DNA of 64,000 nucleotides from Curtobacterium sp. UNCCL20 (GTDB lineage: Bacteria > Actinomycetota > Actinomycetes > Actinomycetales > Microbacteriaceae), in contig NZ_FNKG01000001.1 of assembly GCF_900101675.1 (NCBI RefSeq), positions 851,378 through 915,377 on the forward strand. Direction: 5' to 3'. This document shows, piece after piece, positions 23,199 to 33,778 of this stretch. The notes beneath the pieces were generated by a model, which was not told where the DNA came from, did no database searches, and saw only the letters and a list, made by a program, of their open reading frames with translations. How positions within the stretch are numbered: the first letter of the stretch is position 1; each line of letters begins with the position of its first letter. The translations under genes and the position numbers were made by a program.

Positions 23199-24894
23199 CG
23201 GTCACCCCCGAGCACGGCCTGCACGTAGCGATCGGGTGATTCGAGGGACTCCGCCGCCCGGGTCGCGTAGCCGTAGAGCGGGCCGGCGACGACGGTCAGC
23301 GCGACGGACCCGAGGACCGCGACGGTCGTCACGCCGACGAGCATCCGTGGCAGGCGGACCTTCCGGGGAGCGTCGCCGACGCCGCCGTCCGTGGTCGAGA
23401 CGGGGGCGGTGTTCGGACTGGAGGCGCGGCTCGCGTGGGGTGCGTCGGTGACGGTCGTCGAGCCGCCCGGGTGGTACGCCCTGCCGCTCTCCTCGGAGAC
23501 CGTCAGGGGCGCGGGTTCCGGCGACCGCAGGTGCGCGTGCGGCTCGGCGACGCTGACGTGCGGCGCCGCCGCCTCGGCGGCCGGCTTCGGCCGCCAGAAC
23601 GCGGCGTCCCACACGCGCATCAGCGCGTAGAGGGTGAGGAGGCTCGTCACGACACCGGCGCCGATCGTGACGTACGCCAGCGGCGAGCCGTCCTCGGCGG
23701 CGGCCCGGAACAGCCCGAGCTTGCCGATGAAGCCCGAGAACGGCGGGATGCCGCCCAGGTTGAACGCCGGCACGAGGTAGAGCGCGGCGAGGAGCGGCGC
23801 CGCCTTGAGCAGCCCGCCGAGCGACCTCGTCGAGGTGGTCCCACCGACCCGTTCCATCAACCCCGAGACCAGGAACAGCGTGGTCTGCACGACGATGTGG
23901 TGCACCGTGTAGAACACCGCGGCCGCCGTCCCCGCCACCGAGCCGAGGCCGACACCCATCACCATGAAGCCGATGTGGCTGATGAGCGTGAAGGACAGCA
24001 GCCGTTTCACGTCCGTCTGGGACACGGCGCCGAGCACGCCGACCACCATCGTCAGCACCGCCACGACCAGCAGCACCGTGTTGAGCTGCGGTCTCGGGAA
24101 GATGATCGTCTCGAGCCGGATGATCGCGTAGATGCCGACCTTCGTCAGCAGGCCCGCGAACACCGCCGTCACCGGGGCCGGCGCGGTCGGGTACGAGTCC
24201 GGCAGCCAGAAGGCGAGCGGGAACACGGCGGCCTTGATGCCGAACCCGATGAGCAGCATCGTGTGGAGCAGGAGTTGCACGTGCTCGGGCAGGTCGGCCA
24301 CCCGCTCGCTGATCTGTGCGATGTTCACCGTGCCGGTGGCGCCGTACACGAGGCCGATCGCGGCGAGGAAGATCGCCGACGCGATGAGGCTCGTCACGAT
24401 GTACGTCGTGCCGGCCCGGACGCGCTGCTCACTGCCGCCGAGGGTGATGAGCACGTAGCTCGCCACCAGCAGCATCTCGAACGCGACGTAGAGGTTGAAC
24501 AGGTCCCCGGCGATGAACGAGTCGAGGACCCCGGCGGCGAGCACGAGGTACGTCGGGTAGAAGATCGTGACCGGGGCCTCACCGTCGTCCGCCGCCAGGC
24601 CCTGGCCGATCGAGAACAGCAGGACGATGAGGAGCACGCTCGCGCTCACGGTGAGGAGCAGGGCGCTCAGCCGGTCGACGACGAGCGAGATGCCGTACGG
24701 GGCCTCCCAGCCGCCGACCTGCACGACGATCGTGCCGTGCTGGTCGACGAGCACCATCAGGGTCGCGGCGACGGCGAGTGCGACCACCAGGACCACGACG
24801 GTGATCGCGCGCTGCAGCTTCTGGTGGCGGAGGAGTCCGAGTGCGACGGCGGCGCCGAGCAGCGGGACGAGGACGAGGAGCGGGACGAGCCAGG

Positions 24895-24898
<4 letters not shown>
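23195..24898 (-). CDS. mrpD: Na+/H+ antiporter subunit MrpD (MnhD)
   Basis: A 567-residue polytopic protein homologous to the antiporter-like subunits of respiratory complex I (NuoM/N). The core (about 1-440) holds some 14 membrane segments. It contains FEMLLVASYVLITLGGSEQRVRAGTTY around the conserved Glu, and PVTAVFAGLLTKVGIYAIIRL around the conserved Lys. About 80 residues of polar tail (HVSVAEPHAHLRSPEPAPLT and on) precede a last hydrophobic segment, an unusual C-terminal extension. ATG 24898 overlaps mrpC. Confidence 0.94.
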
Positions 24899-25343
<445 letters not shown>

Positions 25344-25347
<4 letters not shown>

Positions 25348-28250
25348 GTGGCGCTCCCTTCCGGGGTGGGTGCCCGAGCGGTGTCGCCGGGCTCCGTGGT
25401 GTCGCGGGTGGGGGTGGACGCGTCCTCGAGCCGCTGTCGGTCGACCTCGGCCCCGAGGCTCCGGAGGACGTCGAGCACCAGGCCGAGGACGACGAGGTAC
25501 ACGCCGATGTCGAAGAACGTGGCGGTGACGAACTCGACGTGTCCGAGCACCGGCAGGGTCGCCTCGAAGAACTCGGAGTAGAGCGCGTCCTTGCCGAAGA
25601 ACATCGGCACGATCGCGGTGACCGCCGCCGTCGCGACGCCGAGGCCGAGCAGACGACCGGCACGGACCGGGGCCGCGGCACCGAGCTCCGCCGGACCGCC
25701 GGCGAGGTACCGGGCCGCGAGGGCGATGCCCGCGACGAGGCCGCCCGCGAACCCGCCGCCCGCCGCGTTGTGCCCGGCGAACAGCAGGTACACGGACAGG
25801 ACGATGAGGCCGTGGAACAGCAGCCGGACCACGACGTCGAGCAGGGCCGAGCGTCCGGTCGGGATCGCTGCACTCGTCGGCAGCCAGGCGCGGGGTTCAC
25901 CGTCGGGCCGGTGCTTGTCGCTCGTGACCGTCTGGGGGAGGTCACGGAGCCGGGGGAGGGTGTCCTCGCGCGAGTTGACGAAGATGAGGCTCGCGACGCC
26001 GGTGGCCGCGGCGACCACGACGGTCAGCTCACCGAGCGTGTCCCAGCCGCGCAGGTCCACCAGTGCGACGTTCACCACGTTCAGTCCGTGTCCGAACGAA
26101 CTCGTCAGCGCAGGGATGTCGAGCCAGATCGGCCGGGCCGTGCGGGCCGACGCGGCGACCACCACGACGATCGCGAGCGTGAGTCCGGCGAGGCCGGCGA
26201 ACAACGCCCGGACCACCCGGAAGCGCGACGGGTTCGCGGTCGCGATCCGCGGGGGCAGCCGGCGGAGGACGAGCACGAACGCGATGAGCGTCACGGTCTC
26301 GACGACGAGCTGGGTCAGGGCGAGGTCGACGGCGCCGTGCAGGACGAAGAGCACGGACATGCCGTACCCCGTCACCCCGACGAGGACGGCTGCGGCGAAC
26401 CGGGTCTTCGCGGTGAGGACGGCGATCGCGGCGACCGACATCACGATCACCACCGGGATCTGCCCCCACGAGTCCGCGAACCGCACCCGGAACGCCCACG
26501 GGCCGCCGACCACCAGGTTGACGAGCGCCCCGGCGACGAACACCGACAGGATCACCGTCAGGTAGTAGGGGAGCGAACCGCGCTGCAGGCTCGCGGTCAG
26601 TCCGGTCGCGACACGGTCCAGTCCGCGCATGAGGTGACGGTAGGTGCCGGACGCACTCGGGAACCCGGCGAGCCGGTGCTGCAGCGCCTCGACCGGCCGA
26701 CGCAGCGCGAACAGCGCGACGCCACCGACAAGCGTGATCGCGGACAGACCGAGCGCCGGTTCGAGTCCGTGCCAGAGGGCGAGGTGCGGGACGTCCTCGC
26801 CGGGGAGGGCGGCGGCGCTCGCCGCGGGCTCGAGGCCGTGGGCGACGAGCGGTGTGAGGAGTCCGAGCGCGAGACCGGTCAGGGCCAGCACCGAGGGGAC
26901 GACGCCGAGGCCGTGCAGGGCGTGCGGCTCGGTCGGTGCGACGCCGGGCTTCCGCGCGAACGCGCCCCAGAAGAAGCGGAGCGAGTAGGCCACCGTGAGG
27001 ACCGAGCCCACGGTCACGCCGACGAGTGCGAACCACGCCCAGCCGGAGTCCGGACCGTGCAGGGACTCGATGAACCCGGTGAGCACGGCCTCCTTCGCGA
27101 CGAACCCGATCGTCGGTGGGATGCCGGCCATCGACAGCAGTGCGAGGGCGGCGACCACGGCGAGCCAGGGCGCCTTCCGCCCGAGACCGCTCAGCTTCGC
27201 CAGGTCGCGCGTGCCCGTCACGTGGTCGATGGCCCCGACGACCAGGAACAGCGTCGACTTGAAGGCCGCGTGCGCCACGAGCAGGACGACCCCGCCGAGC
27301 GCCACTGCCGGTGCTCCCCAGCCGGCTGCGAGCACGAGGAACCCGAGCTGCGCGACCGTGCCGTACGCGAGCAGCAGCTTGATGTCCGTCTGCCGGAGCG
27401 CCCGGTACCCGCCGATGACCATGCCGAGGACGCCGAGCAGGGTGATGGTCTCGCGCCACCCCTCGAGCAGCGCGAACGCGGGGGCGAGTCGGGCGATCAG
27501 GTAGATGCCCGCCTTGACCATCGCCGCGGCGTGCAGGTACGCGCTCACCGGAGTCGGTGCGGCCATCGCGGCGGGGAGCCAGAAGTGGAAGGGGACGATC
27601 GCGGACTTCGTCAGGGCGCTGAGCAGCACGAGGACGACGGAGACCGAGACGATCGTCCCCGAAGGCGGGTTCGCGATGATCCCGGAGAGGGAGGTCGTCC
27701 CCGCCGTGACGGAGAGCAGGACGAGCCCGGCGAGCATCGCCAGACCGCCGGCAGTGGTGACGACGAGTGCCTGCATCGCCGCGGCGCGACTCGCACGCTT
27801 CGCGGCGTCGTGGCCGATGAGCAGGTAGGAGAAGACCGTCGTCGCTTCCCACAGGACGAACAGCACGATGACGTCGTCCGCGACCACGAGCCCGTACATC
27901 GAACCGGCGAAGGCAGTGAGGACGCCCGCGAAGCGACCGAGTCCGGGCTCGTCCGGGGCGAAGTACGACGCGCAGTACACGAGCACGAGGGCGCCGACCA
28001 CGGAGACCACCAGGGCGAGCACCCACGACAGGGCGTCCATCCGCAGGGCGATCGCGAGGTCGAGCTGCGGCACCCACCCGAACCGCTCGGTCACGCCGTC
28101 GTGCAGGGCGGGACCGGTCTGGACGACGGTGAGGACCGCCGCCGCTGCTGGTGCGAGGGCCGCCACGAAGAAGACGCGGCGGCCGAGGACGGGGGTCAGG
28201 GCGGGGACGATCAGTGCGATGACCGCGAACACGACGAGGACGGTGACCAT
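25344..28250 (-). CDS. mrpA: Na+/H+ antiporter subunit MrpA, fused MrpA-MrpB type
   Basis: A 968-residue membrane protein, the largest Mrp subunit. The N-terminal part (about 1-500) is a NuoL-like antiporter domain with DVIVLFVLWEATTVFSYLLIG (conserved Glu) and STLFLVVGAIDHVTGTRDL. The middle part carries the MrpA C-terminal domain. The end (about 795-940) is an MrpB domain: RLLFHGLIVLSVYLLFAGHNAAGGGFAGGLVAGIALAARYLAGG, read in sections. The missing separate mrpB gene confirms the fusion. GAGGTG precedes ATG 28250. It is the first gene of the operon. Confidence 0.94.
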
Positions 28251-28358
28251 CGGGCACCTCCTCGGGGTCGGGCTGCAGTCCGGCTCACTGGGCCCTCACA
28301 GCCTACGGAGCGGCCGGTGTGCAGAACCTGAACAGCCGAACAGGGAAGCCGCTTGGCC

Positions 28359-29303
28359 TCAGGCTGCGAGCACCACTCTGCCCGCGCCCTGCCCGCCCTG
28401 TCCGGCCCACGCCGACGCGACGTCCGCCATCCGCACGGCGGTCGCGTCCACCCGGATCGTCCCGTCCGCGATCGCCGTGACGATCCCGGGCAGCTCCGCG
28501 ACGAACGCGGAGCGACCGACGGATCCCTGGCCGCTCCCCACGATGGTGAGGCCGGACGCACGCAGCGCGGCGGAGGGGATCCGTGCCTCCTGGCCGGCCG
28601 TCGAACCGATCGCGATCCAGTCGAGCCGTCGACCGCGATCGGACCGGGCCGTGACGATCGACCGCATGACGTCCGCGGCGGGCTGGCCCCAGACGTAGTC
28701 GATGACCACGTCGACGTCGGCCGCCGCTCGCCCGAGGGCCTCGACGTCGCCGAGCGGGACGACGACGTCCGCGCCGAGCCCGGTGAGTGCGTCGAGGCGG
28801 GTGACGTCACGTCCGCTCGCGACGACGTGCCCGGCACCGAGGTGCTTCGCGACCTGCACGGCTGCCGTCCCGGAGGCGCCGGTGGCCCCGAGCACGAGGA
28901 CGCGACTGCCGGGTCGGAACGTGATCCGCCGACGGAGTGCCACCCACGAGGACATCACCGGGTTGGCGCCCGCGGCGACCGCTACCGGGTCGGCGCCGTC
29001 GGGCAGCACCACGCTCGCGCGCGGGTCGACGGCGACGCGCTCGGCCATCGTGCCGCGGGAGTCGCTCGCGACGGCGAAGTACCGCAGGGACCCGTCCGGG
29101 AAGCGTCCGACCGCGTCGACGCCGGGGATCAGGGGGAGCGCACCCTCGCTCGTGTAGTGGGACCCGTCTGCCTGCGAGCGGACCCGGGGGTGGAGGCCGG
29201 CCGCGATGACGTCGACGACCACCTCGCCGTCCGTCGGCGTCGGGTCCGCGAAGGGCTGCCAGGTCGGTGCCTCGCCGAACGTGGTGACGACTGCTGCGTG
29301 CAT
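28359..29303 (-). CDS. Zinc-independent medium-chain dehydrogenase (quinone oxidoreductase-like)
   Basis: A 314-residue MDR-superfamily protein. The GroES-like N-terminal domain lacks the zinc-binding Cys/His pattern of alcohol dehydrogenases. The Rossmann loop is VLVLGATGASGTAAVQVAKHLGA near 138-160, and the NADPH-type segment VVASGRD follows. This fits quinone/enone reductases using NADPH. It is divergent from the MarR gene at 29377 with a double dyad between them, so induction by a quinone or aldehyde that releases MarR is likely. ATG 29303 is the methionine at the family start. Confidence 0.87.
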   Translation of the reverse strand: MHAAVVTTFGEAPTWQPFADPTPTDGEVVVDVIAAGLHPRVRSQADGSHYTSEGALPLIPGVDAVGRFPDGSLRYFAVASDSRGTMAERVAVDPRASVVLPDGADPVAVAAGANPVMSSWVALRRRITFRPGSRVLVLGATGASGTAAVQVAKHLGAGHVVASGRDVTRLDALTGLGADVVVPLGDVEALGRAAADVDVVIDYVWGQPAADVMRSIVTARSDRGRRLDWIAIGSTAGQEARIPSAALRASGLTIVGSGQGSVGRSAFVAELPGIVTAIADGTIRVDATAVRMADVASAWAGQGGQGAGRVVLAA

Positions 29304-29319
29304 GGTGTCCTCCAGTTGT

Positions 29320-29354
29320 TTCGTAGTACGAACCAAACTAGTTCGCACTACGAA
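29320..29354. promoter_or_regulatory. Double MarR operator
   Basis: Arms TTCGTAGTACGAAC (29320-29333) and GTTCGCACTACGAA (29341-29354) pair with one mismatch around 7 bp. Each arm is itself a dyad: TTCGTA-G-TACGAA and TTCGCA-C-TACGAA. Their centres are 22 bp apart, two helical turns, so two MarR dimers could bind on one face between the divergent reductase and marR genes. Confidence 0.8.
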
Positions 29355-29376
29355 GTTCGTCAACTAGGCTCGGTGC

Positions 29377-29802
29377 ATGCAGGAGATGAGCGAGGACGCG
29401 CGGCTGGTCGATGCGCTGGGCGAGACGGCGTTCCGGACCATGGGGGCACTGACCGGCATCGCCGCCGACGCCGGGCTGTCGCTGACCCAGCTGCGCGTGC
29501 TTGCGATCCTGCGGGACCGTCGCCTGCGGATCGGGGACCTCGCGGAGTACCTCGGGCTCGAGAAGTCGACGATGACCGGGCTCGTCGCACGCGCGTCGGC
29601 GAAGGGGTTGCTCGCGCGGGAGCCGAACGCCGAGGACGCCCGCGCGGTCGACGTCGTGCTCACGCCCGCGGGGCACGACGTCGCCCGCTCACTCGAGGCC
29701 GCCATCCGCTACGCCCTCCTGCCGCTCACCGACCGGCTGCCGGCGGCCGACCGCCGGGCGCTCGGAGCGCTCCTGGAGCGAATGCTCTCCTACCACCTGT
29801 GA
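29377..29802 (+). CDS. MarR-family transcriptional repressor
   Basis: A 141-residue winged-helix regulator. LSLTQLRVLAILRDRRLRIGDLAEYLGLEKSTMTGLVARASAKGLLAREPNAEDARAVDVVLT spans the DNA-binding domain (about 35-95), with the recognition helix EKSTMTGLVARA. Flanking helices form the dimer. There is no cysteine, so thiol sensing is unlikely and it should sense a ligand. The double operator upstream implies autorepression and control of the reductase at 28359. Confidence 0.9.
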   Translation: MQEMSEDARLVDALGETAFRTMGALTGIAADAGLSLTQLRVLAILRDRRLRIGDLAEYLGLEKSTMTGLVARASAKGLLAREPNAEDARAVDVVLTPAGHDVARSLEAAIRYALLPLTDRLPAADRRALGALLERMLSYHL

Positions 29803-29812
29803 TGTGAAATAC

Positions 29813-29841
29813 TTGCATGTGATATTGCGAAGCGGTAGCAT
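29813..29841 (+). promoter_or_regulatory. Promoter of the GDP-heptose operon
   Basis: TTGCAT (29813-29818) and TAGCAT (29836-29841) are separated by 17 bp, a good actinobacterial housekeeping promoter. It sits in an AT-rich island that also contains TGAAATAC (29805-29812), an octamer repeated in inverted form before the glycosyltransferase gene at 39300. GAGAGG and ATG 29884 follow. Confidence 0.65.
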
Positions 29842-29883
29842 CGTTCTGCACCCACTCCCGGTGCGCGAACGAGAGGCAACCCG

Positions 29884-30522
29884 ATGCGCAGCATGGAACG
29901 GATCTTCCGCGACACCATCGCGGTGAAGGAGCGAGTGCTCGAGGACCGGGCCCTGCTCGATGCGGCCGACGCCGTGGCGGAGACGATGGTCGCCACGTAC
30001 CGCAACGGCGGCCGCGTCTACTTCTGCGGCAACGGTGGCAGTGCGGCAGACGCGCAGCACTTCGCCGCGGAACTGAGCGGCCACTTCATCTTCGACCGGC
30101 CGCCCCTCGCGGCCGAAGCGCTGCACGGGAATGCCTCGCACATGACGGCGGTCGCGAACGACTACGACTACGAGAGCGTGTTCGCACGCGCACTGGCGGG
30201 TTCGGCTCGTCCGGGTGACGTGCTCGTGGCGATCAGCACGTCGGGCAACTCGCCGAGCATCGTCCGCGCCGCGGAGACCGCACGCGTCAACGGTGTCGCC
30301 GTGGTCGCCATGACCGGAGCCGGTGGCGGAGCACTCGCCACCCACGCGGACATCGTGCTCCGTGTCCCGTCGGACGAGACCGGCCGCATCCAGGAGTCGC
30401 ACATCGTGTTCGTCCACGCGATCTCCGAGCGGGTCGAGCACGTGCTCTTCGCCGACGAGTACTCCCTCCCCGCCGAGCGTTCCTGCGCCGTCGAGTCCGC
30501 CGATGTGGTCGCTCTTCCTTGA
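29884..30522 (+). CDS. gmhA: Sedoheptulose 7-phosphate isomerase (phosphoheptose isomerase)
   Basis: A 212-residue cytoplasmic SIS-domain enzyme that converts sedoheptulose 7-phosphate to D-glycero-D-manno-heptose 7-phosphate. The family motifs are clear: [21 protein letters not shown] near 46-66, [11 protein letters not shown] near 94-104, [11 protein letters not shown] near 119-129 and [15 protein letters not shown] near 174-188. The N-terminal helix matches GmhA, and the extra C-terminal tail is short. It is the first gene of the four-gene operon. GAGAGG precedes ATG 29884; ATG 29893 is an alternative. Confidence 0.93.
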   Translation: MRSMERIFRDTIAVKERVLEDRALLDAADAVAETMVATYRNGGRVYFCGNGGSAADAQHFAAELSGHFIFDRPPLAAEALHGNASHMTAVANDYDYESVFARALAGSARPGDVLVAISTSGNSPSIVRAAETARVNGVAVVAMTGAGGGALATHADIVLRVPSDETGRIQESHIVFVHAISERVEHVLFADEYSLPAERSCAVESADVVALP

Positions 30523-31048
30523 CCGTGACGGCGTGGTCAACCGCCGGATCGACGGTGACTACGTCCGTGACGTCGACCAGTTCGAGTTCCTCCCCGGGGT
30601 CCTCGGTGCACTCGCCACACTCGCGCGGTGGGCGCCGCGCATCGTCATCGTCACGAACCAGCAGGGAATCGGCCGCGGACTCATGACCGCCGGGGCCGTG
30701 GACGCGGTCCACGCCGCGATGACCACTCGGGTCGCGGTCGCCGGCGGACGCATCGACGACGTCCTCGTCTGCCCGCACCTGTCCGGATCGTGCCGGTGCC
30801 GCAAACCACTCCCCGGGCTGGCTCTGCGCTGGCTCGCCGAGCACCCCGAGGTGGACCCTGCTCGCTCGGTCATGGTCGGCGACTCCGACTCGGACATCGC
30901 GATGGGGGCTGAACTCGCGCGCTACACCGGTTCGTGCCGCACGGTGCGCATCGGCGCGGACGATCCGTCCGCTTCCTCCTCGTTCCCGACCCTCGCCGCG
31001 TTCGCCGCGTCGATCGCTGACAGCCACCCGAACGGAATCTGCACATGA
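30503..31048 (+). CDS. gmhB: HAD-family heptose bisphosphate phosphatase (GmhB-like)
   Basis: A 181-residue HAD phosphatase. The nucleophile motif is [11 protein letters not shown] near 5-15, [10 protein letters not shown] is motif 2, and [16 protein letters not shown] is motif 4. The zinc-binding signature of GmhB/HisB phosphatases is seen in [17 protein letters not shown]. In this pathway it removes the 7-phosphate from D-glycero-alpha-D-manno-heptose 1,7-bisphosphate. The ATG at 30503 lies inside the end of gmhA (20-nt overlap), and the stop overlaps hddA by 4 nt. Confidence 0.92.
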   Translation: MWSLFLDRDGVVNRRIDGDYVRDVDQFEFLPGVLGALATLARWAPRIVIVTNQQGIGRGLMTAGAVDAVHAAMTTRVAVAGGRIDDVLVCPHLSGSCRCRKPLPGLALRWLAEHPEVDPARSVMVGDSDSDIAMGAELARYTGSCRTVRIGADDPSASSSFPTLAAFAASIADSHPNGICT

Positions 31049-32085
31049 ACGCAATCCGCAGTCGCGCCCCGCTCCGCCTCGGTCTCGGCGGCGGCGGCAC
31101 CGATGTGTCGCCCTACTCCGAGGACTTCGGCGGCCGTGTCCTCAGCGTCACGATCGACCGGTACGCCTACGCGACCGTCTCACCGGCGCCGGCCGGTGTC
31201 GAGTTCCACTCGCCGGACCGACAGTGCACCGGCCGCGCAGCGCACTCGGACCTCGACACGCTGCTGGGCGAGTTCGGACTCCACGTCGCGGTGTACCGGC
31301 GCATGATCCGTGATCACAACGGGGGCCGCGACGTGGCGGTTCGGCTCGCCACCGAGGTGGACGCACCCCCGGGGTCCGGCTTGGGCTCGTCCTCGGCGCT
31401 CGTCGTCGCGATGGTCCAGGCGATGGCGGAGTTCCTCGGCGCGAGCCTCGGACAGTACGAACTCGCTCGGACAGCCTGGGAGATCGAGCGGGTGGAACTC
31501 GGCCTCGCCGGCGGATGGCAGGACCAGTACAGCGCGGTCTTCGGCGGGTTCAACTACATGGAGGCCGACCGGGACCGTGTCGTCGTGAACCCGCTGCGGA
31601 TCCGGCGTGCCGTGCACGCGGAGCTCGAGGCGTCGCTCCTGCTCTACTTCGGTGGGGTGTCCCGTGACTCCGCCGTGGTCATCGAGCAACAGCAGGGGAA
31701 CGTCGTCGCGGGGCGCGAAGACGCGCTCGCTGCGACCCACGCCGTCCGGGCCGAGGCCGAGCGGATGAAGAACGCCCTGCTCGTCGGCGACGTCCCGGAG
31801 TTCGCCGCGAGCCTGAACGACGGGTGGCTCGCGAAGAAGCGCACCGCCACGAGCATCAGCAACGCCGCCATCGAACGCGCACACGACGTCGCCTCACGGC
31901 ACGGGATGATCGCCGGGAAGGTCTCGGGGGCCGGAGGCGGGGGCTTCATGATGCTCGTCGTCGACCCGGAACGTCGACTCGAGGTGGCGCGTGCACTCGA
32001 GTCGGAGTGCGGCGGCACCGTGACGGGTGCCCACGTGACGCACCACGGTGTCGAGTCGTGGCCGGTCAAGAGGGCGGTGCGCTGA
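31045..32085 (+). CDS. hddA: D-glycero-alpha-D-manno-heptose 7-phosphate 1-kinase
   Basis: A 346-residue GHMP kinase of the HddA type. The start [20 protein letters not shown] is diagnostic of HddA/WcbL heptose kinases, the ATP loop is [16 protein letters not shown] near 112-127, and the C-terminal motif [15 protein letters not shown] is intact. It phosphorylates heptose 7-phosphate at the alpha anomeric position, which commits the route to GDP- rather than ADP-heptose. It starts within the gmhB stop (ATGA) and ends within the hddC start. Confidence 0.93.
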   Translation: MNAIRSRAPLRLGLGGGGTDVSPYSEDFGGRVLSVTIDRYAYATVSPAPAGVEFHSPDRQCTGRAAHSDLDTLLGEFGLHVAVYRRMIRDHNGGRDVAVRLATEVDAPPGSGLGSSSALVVAMVQAMAEFLGASLGQYELARTAWEIERVELGLAGGWQDQYSAVFGGFNYMEADRDRVVVNPLRIRRAVHAELEASLLLYFGGVSRDSAVVIEQQQGNVVAGREDALAATHAVRAEAERMKNALLVGDVPEFAASLNDGWLAKKRTATSISNAAIERAHDVASRHGMIAGKVSGAGGGGFMMLVVDPERRLEVARALESECGGTVTGAHVTHHGVESWPVKRAVR

Positions 32086-32804
32086 TGCAGGTGGTGGTGC
32101 TCGCAGGGGGCCTCGGCACCCGGCTCCGTGGGGTGATCCCCGACGGCACGCCGAAGCCGATGGCGACGGTGGCCGGGCGACCGTTCCTCGAGTGGGTCCT
32201 CGACGACTGTCTGCGCGCAGGGGCCACGGACTTCGTGCTCCTCGTCGGGCACCGCGCCGACGTGATCCGCGACCACTTCGGTTCGACGTACTCCGGTGTG
32301 CCGATCCGCTACGCGACCGAGGCGGCTCCGAGCGGAACCGGCGGAGCCGTCCGGGACGCGCTCCCGCTCCTCGAGGACCGCTTCGTCGTGATGAACGGGG
32401 ACACCTTCGTCGGCGCTCCGCTCCGGGACCTCGTGGGAGCGCTCGACGACGCCGAGTTCGCGATGGCCCTCGCTTCGGTACCGGACGTCGGGCGCTTCGG
32501 CGGGGTCGCGATCGAGCACGGACGAGTGACCGCACTGCGCGAGAAGGGCCCCAGCGGTCCGGGGATGATCAACGCCGGCGTCTACGCGATGCGCCGACGG
32601 TTCGTCGAGTCGTTCCCCGCGGACTCGTTCCTGTCGTTCGAGCGCGACGTCATGGAGCCCCGGGTACCGGAGTTGCGGCCGCCGTTCACCGCGTGCTTCG
32701 GGACGTTCTTCGACATCGGCGTCCCCGACGACCTCCGTGCCGCCGACGCCTGGTTCCGGAGTGGCGACGGGGCCCGTCGTGTCGTGACGACGACGGACGA
32801 CTGA
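32085..32804 (+). CDS. hddC: D-glycero-alpha-D-manno-heptose 1-phosphate guanylyltransferase
   Basis: A 239-residue nucleotidyltransferase. VVLAGGLGTRLRGVIPDGTPKPMATVAGRPFLEWVLD at the N-terminus is the nucleotide-binding loop plus activating Lys. MNGDTFVG near 103 carries the metal-binding Asp, and GMINAGVYAMRR is the sugar loop. Its place directly after hddA (one-base overlap, TGATG) points to the GDP-heptose-forming HddC rather than a glucose or mannose enzyme. It is the last gene of the operon. Confidence 0.9.
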   Translation: MQVVVLAGGLGTRLRGVIPDGTPKPMATVAGRPFLEWVLDDCLRAGATDFVLLVGHRADVIRDHFGSTYSGVPIRYATEAAPSGTGGAVRDALPLLEDRFVVMNGDTFVGAPLRDLVGALDDAEFAMALASVPDVGRFGGVAIEHGRVTALREKGPSGPGMINAGVYAMRRRFVESFPADSFLSFERDVMEPRVPELRPPFTACFGTFFDIGVPDDLRAADAWFRSGDGARRVVTTTDD

Positions 32805-32891
32805 CCCCGGACGGGCAGCGGACCTGACCCCGGACGGACAGCTGACCAGACCCCGGACGGACAGCGGACCTGACCCCGGACGGGCAGTGCG
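32802..32891 (+). repeat. Four-unit 21-24-bp tandem repeat after hddC
   Basis: Four units of the type GACCCCGGACGGACAGCGG run head to tail at about 32802-32824, 32825-32848, 32849-32870 and 32871-32891. The hddC stop codon (32802-32804) is the first three bases of unit 1. The array fills the spacer to the convergent SDR gene, where a terminator would be expected. Confidence 0.85.
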
Positions 32892-32923
32892 CGTCCACGG
32901 GGTGCTCGACCGTGGCCGGGCGG

Positions 32924-33715
32924 TCAGCGCCCGTGTGCCCGCGCCGGGATCTGGGTCGCCAACTTGCCCCCGGACACGTCCAGCAGCGTCCCGGTGATGT
33001 ACCCCGCGGCGTCGCTCGCGACGAAGACGAGCAGGTCGGCGACGTCGTCGGGCGCCTCCCACCGCCGCAGGGACAGGGTGTCGAGCAGCCGGTCCTGGGC
33101 CTCGGCGGGCATCGTCGCGAAGCCGTTCATCGCGGTCGGCACCATCCCGGGCGCGTACGCGTTCACGGTGATGTCCCACGGGCCGAGCTCCGACGCGAGC
33201 ACCCGCGTGAAGGACACGACGGCGGCTTTCGATGCCGCGTAGGCGGCGCTCCCGACGCTCGGCACGATCGCTGCGAACGAGGCTGCGTTGATGATCCGTC
33301 CGCGGCCGGCCGCCTGCATCACGGGGGCGACGGCCTGGCTCATCAGGAACGTGCCACCGAGGTTCACGTCCATGCAGCGGCGCCAGGCGTCCCACTGCAG
33401 CTCGGCGACCGTGCCGTCGACGTTGATGCCGGCGTTGTTCACGAGGACGTCGATCGTGCCGTGCCGCGCAACGACGGTGGCGACCGCGGACCGGACCGAT
33501 GCGGGATCGGCGACGTTGCAGCGGACCCGGTCGATCGGCGCACCGGTGCTCTCCTCGGCGGTGGGCTGGTGGTCGTCGTCAGCTGGCTCGTCGAAGGCCA
33601 GGTCGAGCGCGACGACCCGGCACCCTTCGGCGTGGAACCGCGCTGCGATCGTGGCGCCGATGCCGCGTGCGGCCCCGGTCACGACGACCACGCGGTCAGT
33701 CAGGTCGAGGTGCAT
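32924..33715 (-). CDS. Short-chain dehydrogenase in the heptose/glycan region
   Basis: A 263-residue classical SDR: cofactor loop VTGAARGIG near 11-19, NNAG near 94, a catalytic Ser in AASF and YAASKAAVVSF with Tyr/Lys near 170. An insertion of polar residues (EPADDDHQPTAEESTGAP) after strand 3 is unusual. Related enzymes oxidise sugars or 3-oxoacyl substrates. The neighbourhood (FCD GntR regulator, second SDR, SMP-30 lactonase) suggests sugar oxidation, which is inference. CAT 33713-33715 is the start, divergent from the next SDR. Confidence 0.85.
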   Translation of the reverse strand: MHLDLTDRVVVVTGAARGIGATIAARFHAEGCRVVALDLAFDEPADDDHQPTAEESTGAPIDRVRCNVADPASVRSAVATVVARHGTIDVLVNNAGINVDGTVAELQWDAWRRCMDVNLGGTFLMSQAVAPVMQAAGRGRIINAASFAAIVPSVGSAAYAASKAAVVSFTRVLASELGPWDITVNAYAPGMVPTAMNGFATMPAEAQDRLLDTLSLRRWEAPDDVADLLVFVASDAAGYITGTLLDVSGGKLATQIPARAHGR

Positions 33716-33778
33716 CGTCGCTCCCGTCGTCGGTGCGGCCGCGGCTCGGTCGCGCTGTAATAGGCATACCATTCCCGC

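Noticed and set aside
25539..28331. A 930-codon open frame on the plus strand antisense to mrpA
   Set aside because: Its composition is Arg/Glu/His/Asp-rich without hydrophobic or domain pattern, while the opposite strand encodes a clear MrpA-MrpB. It is a shadow of third-position GC bias.
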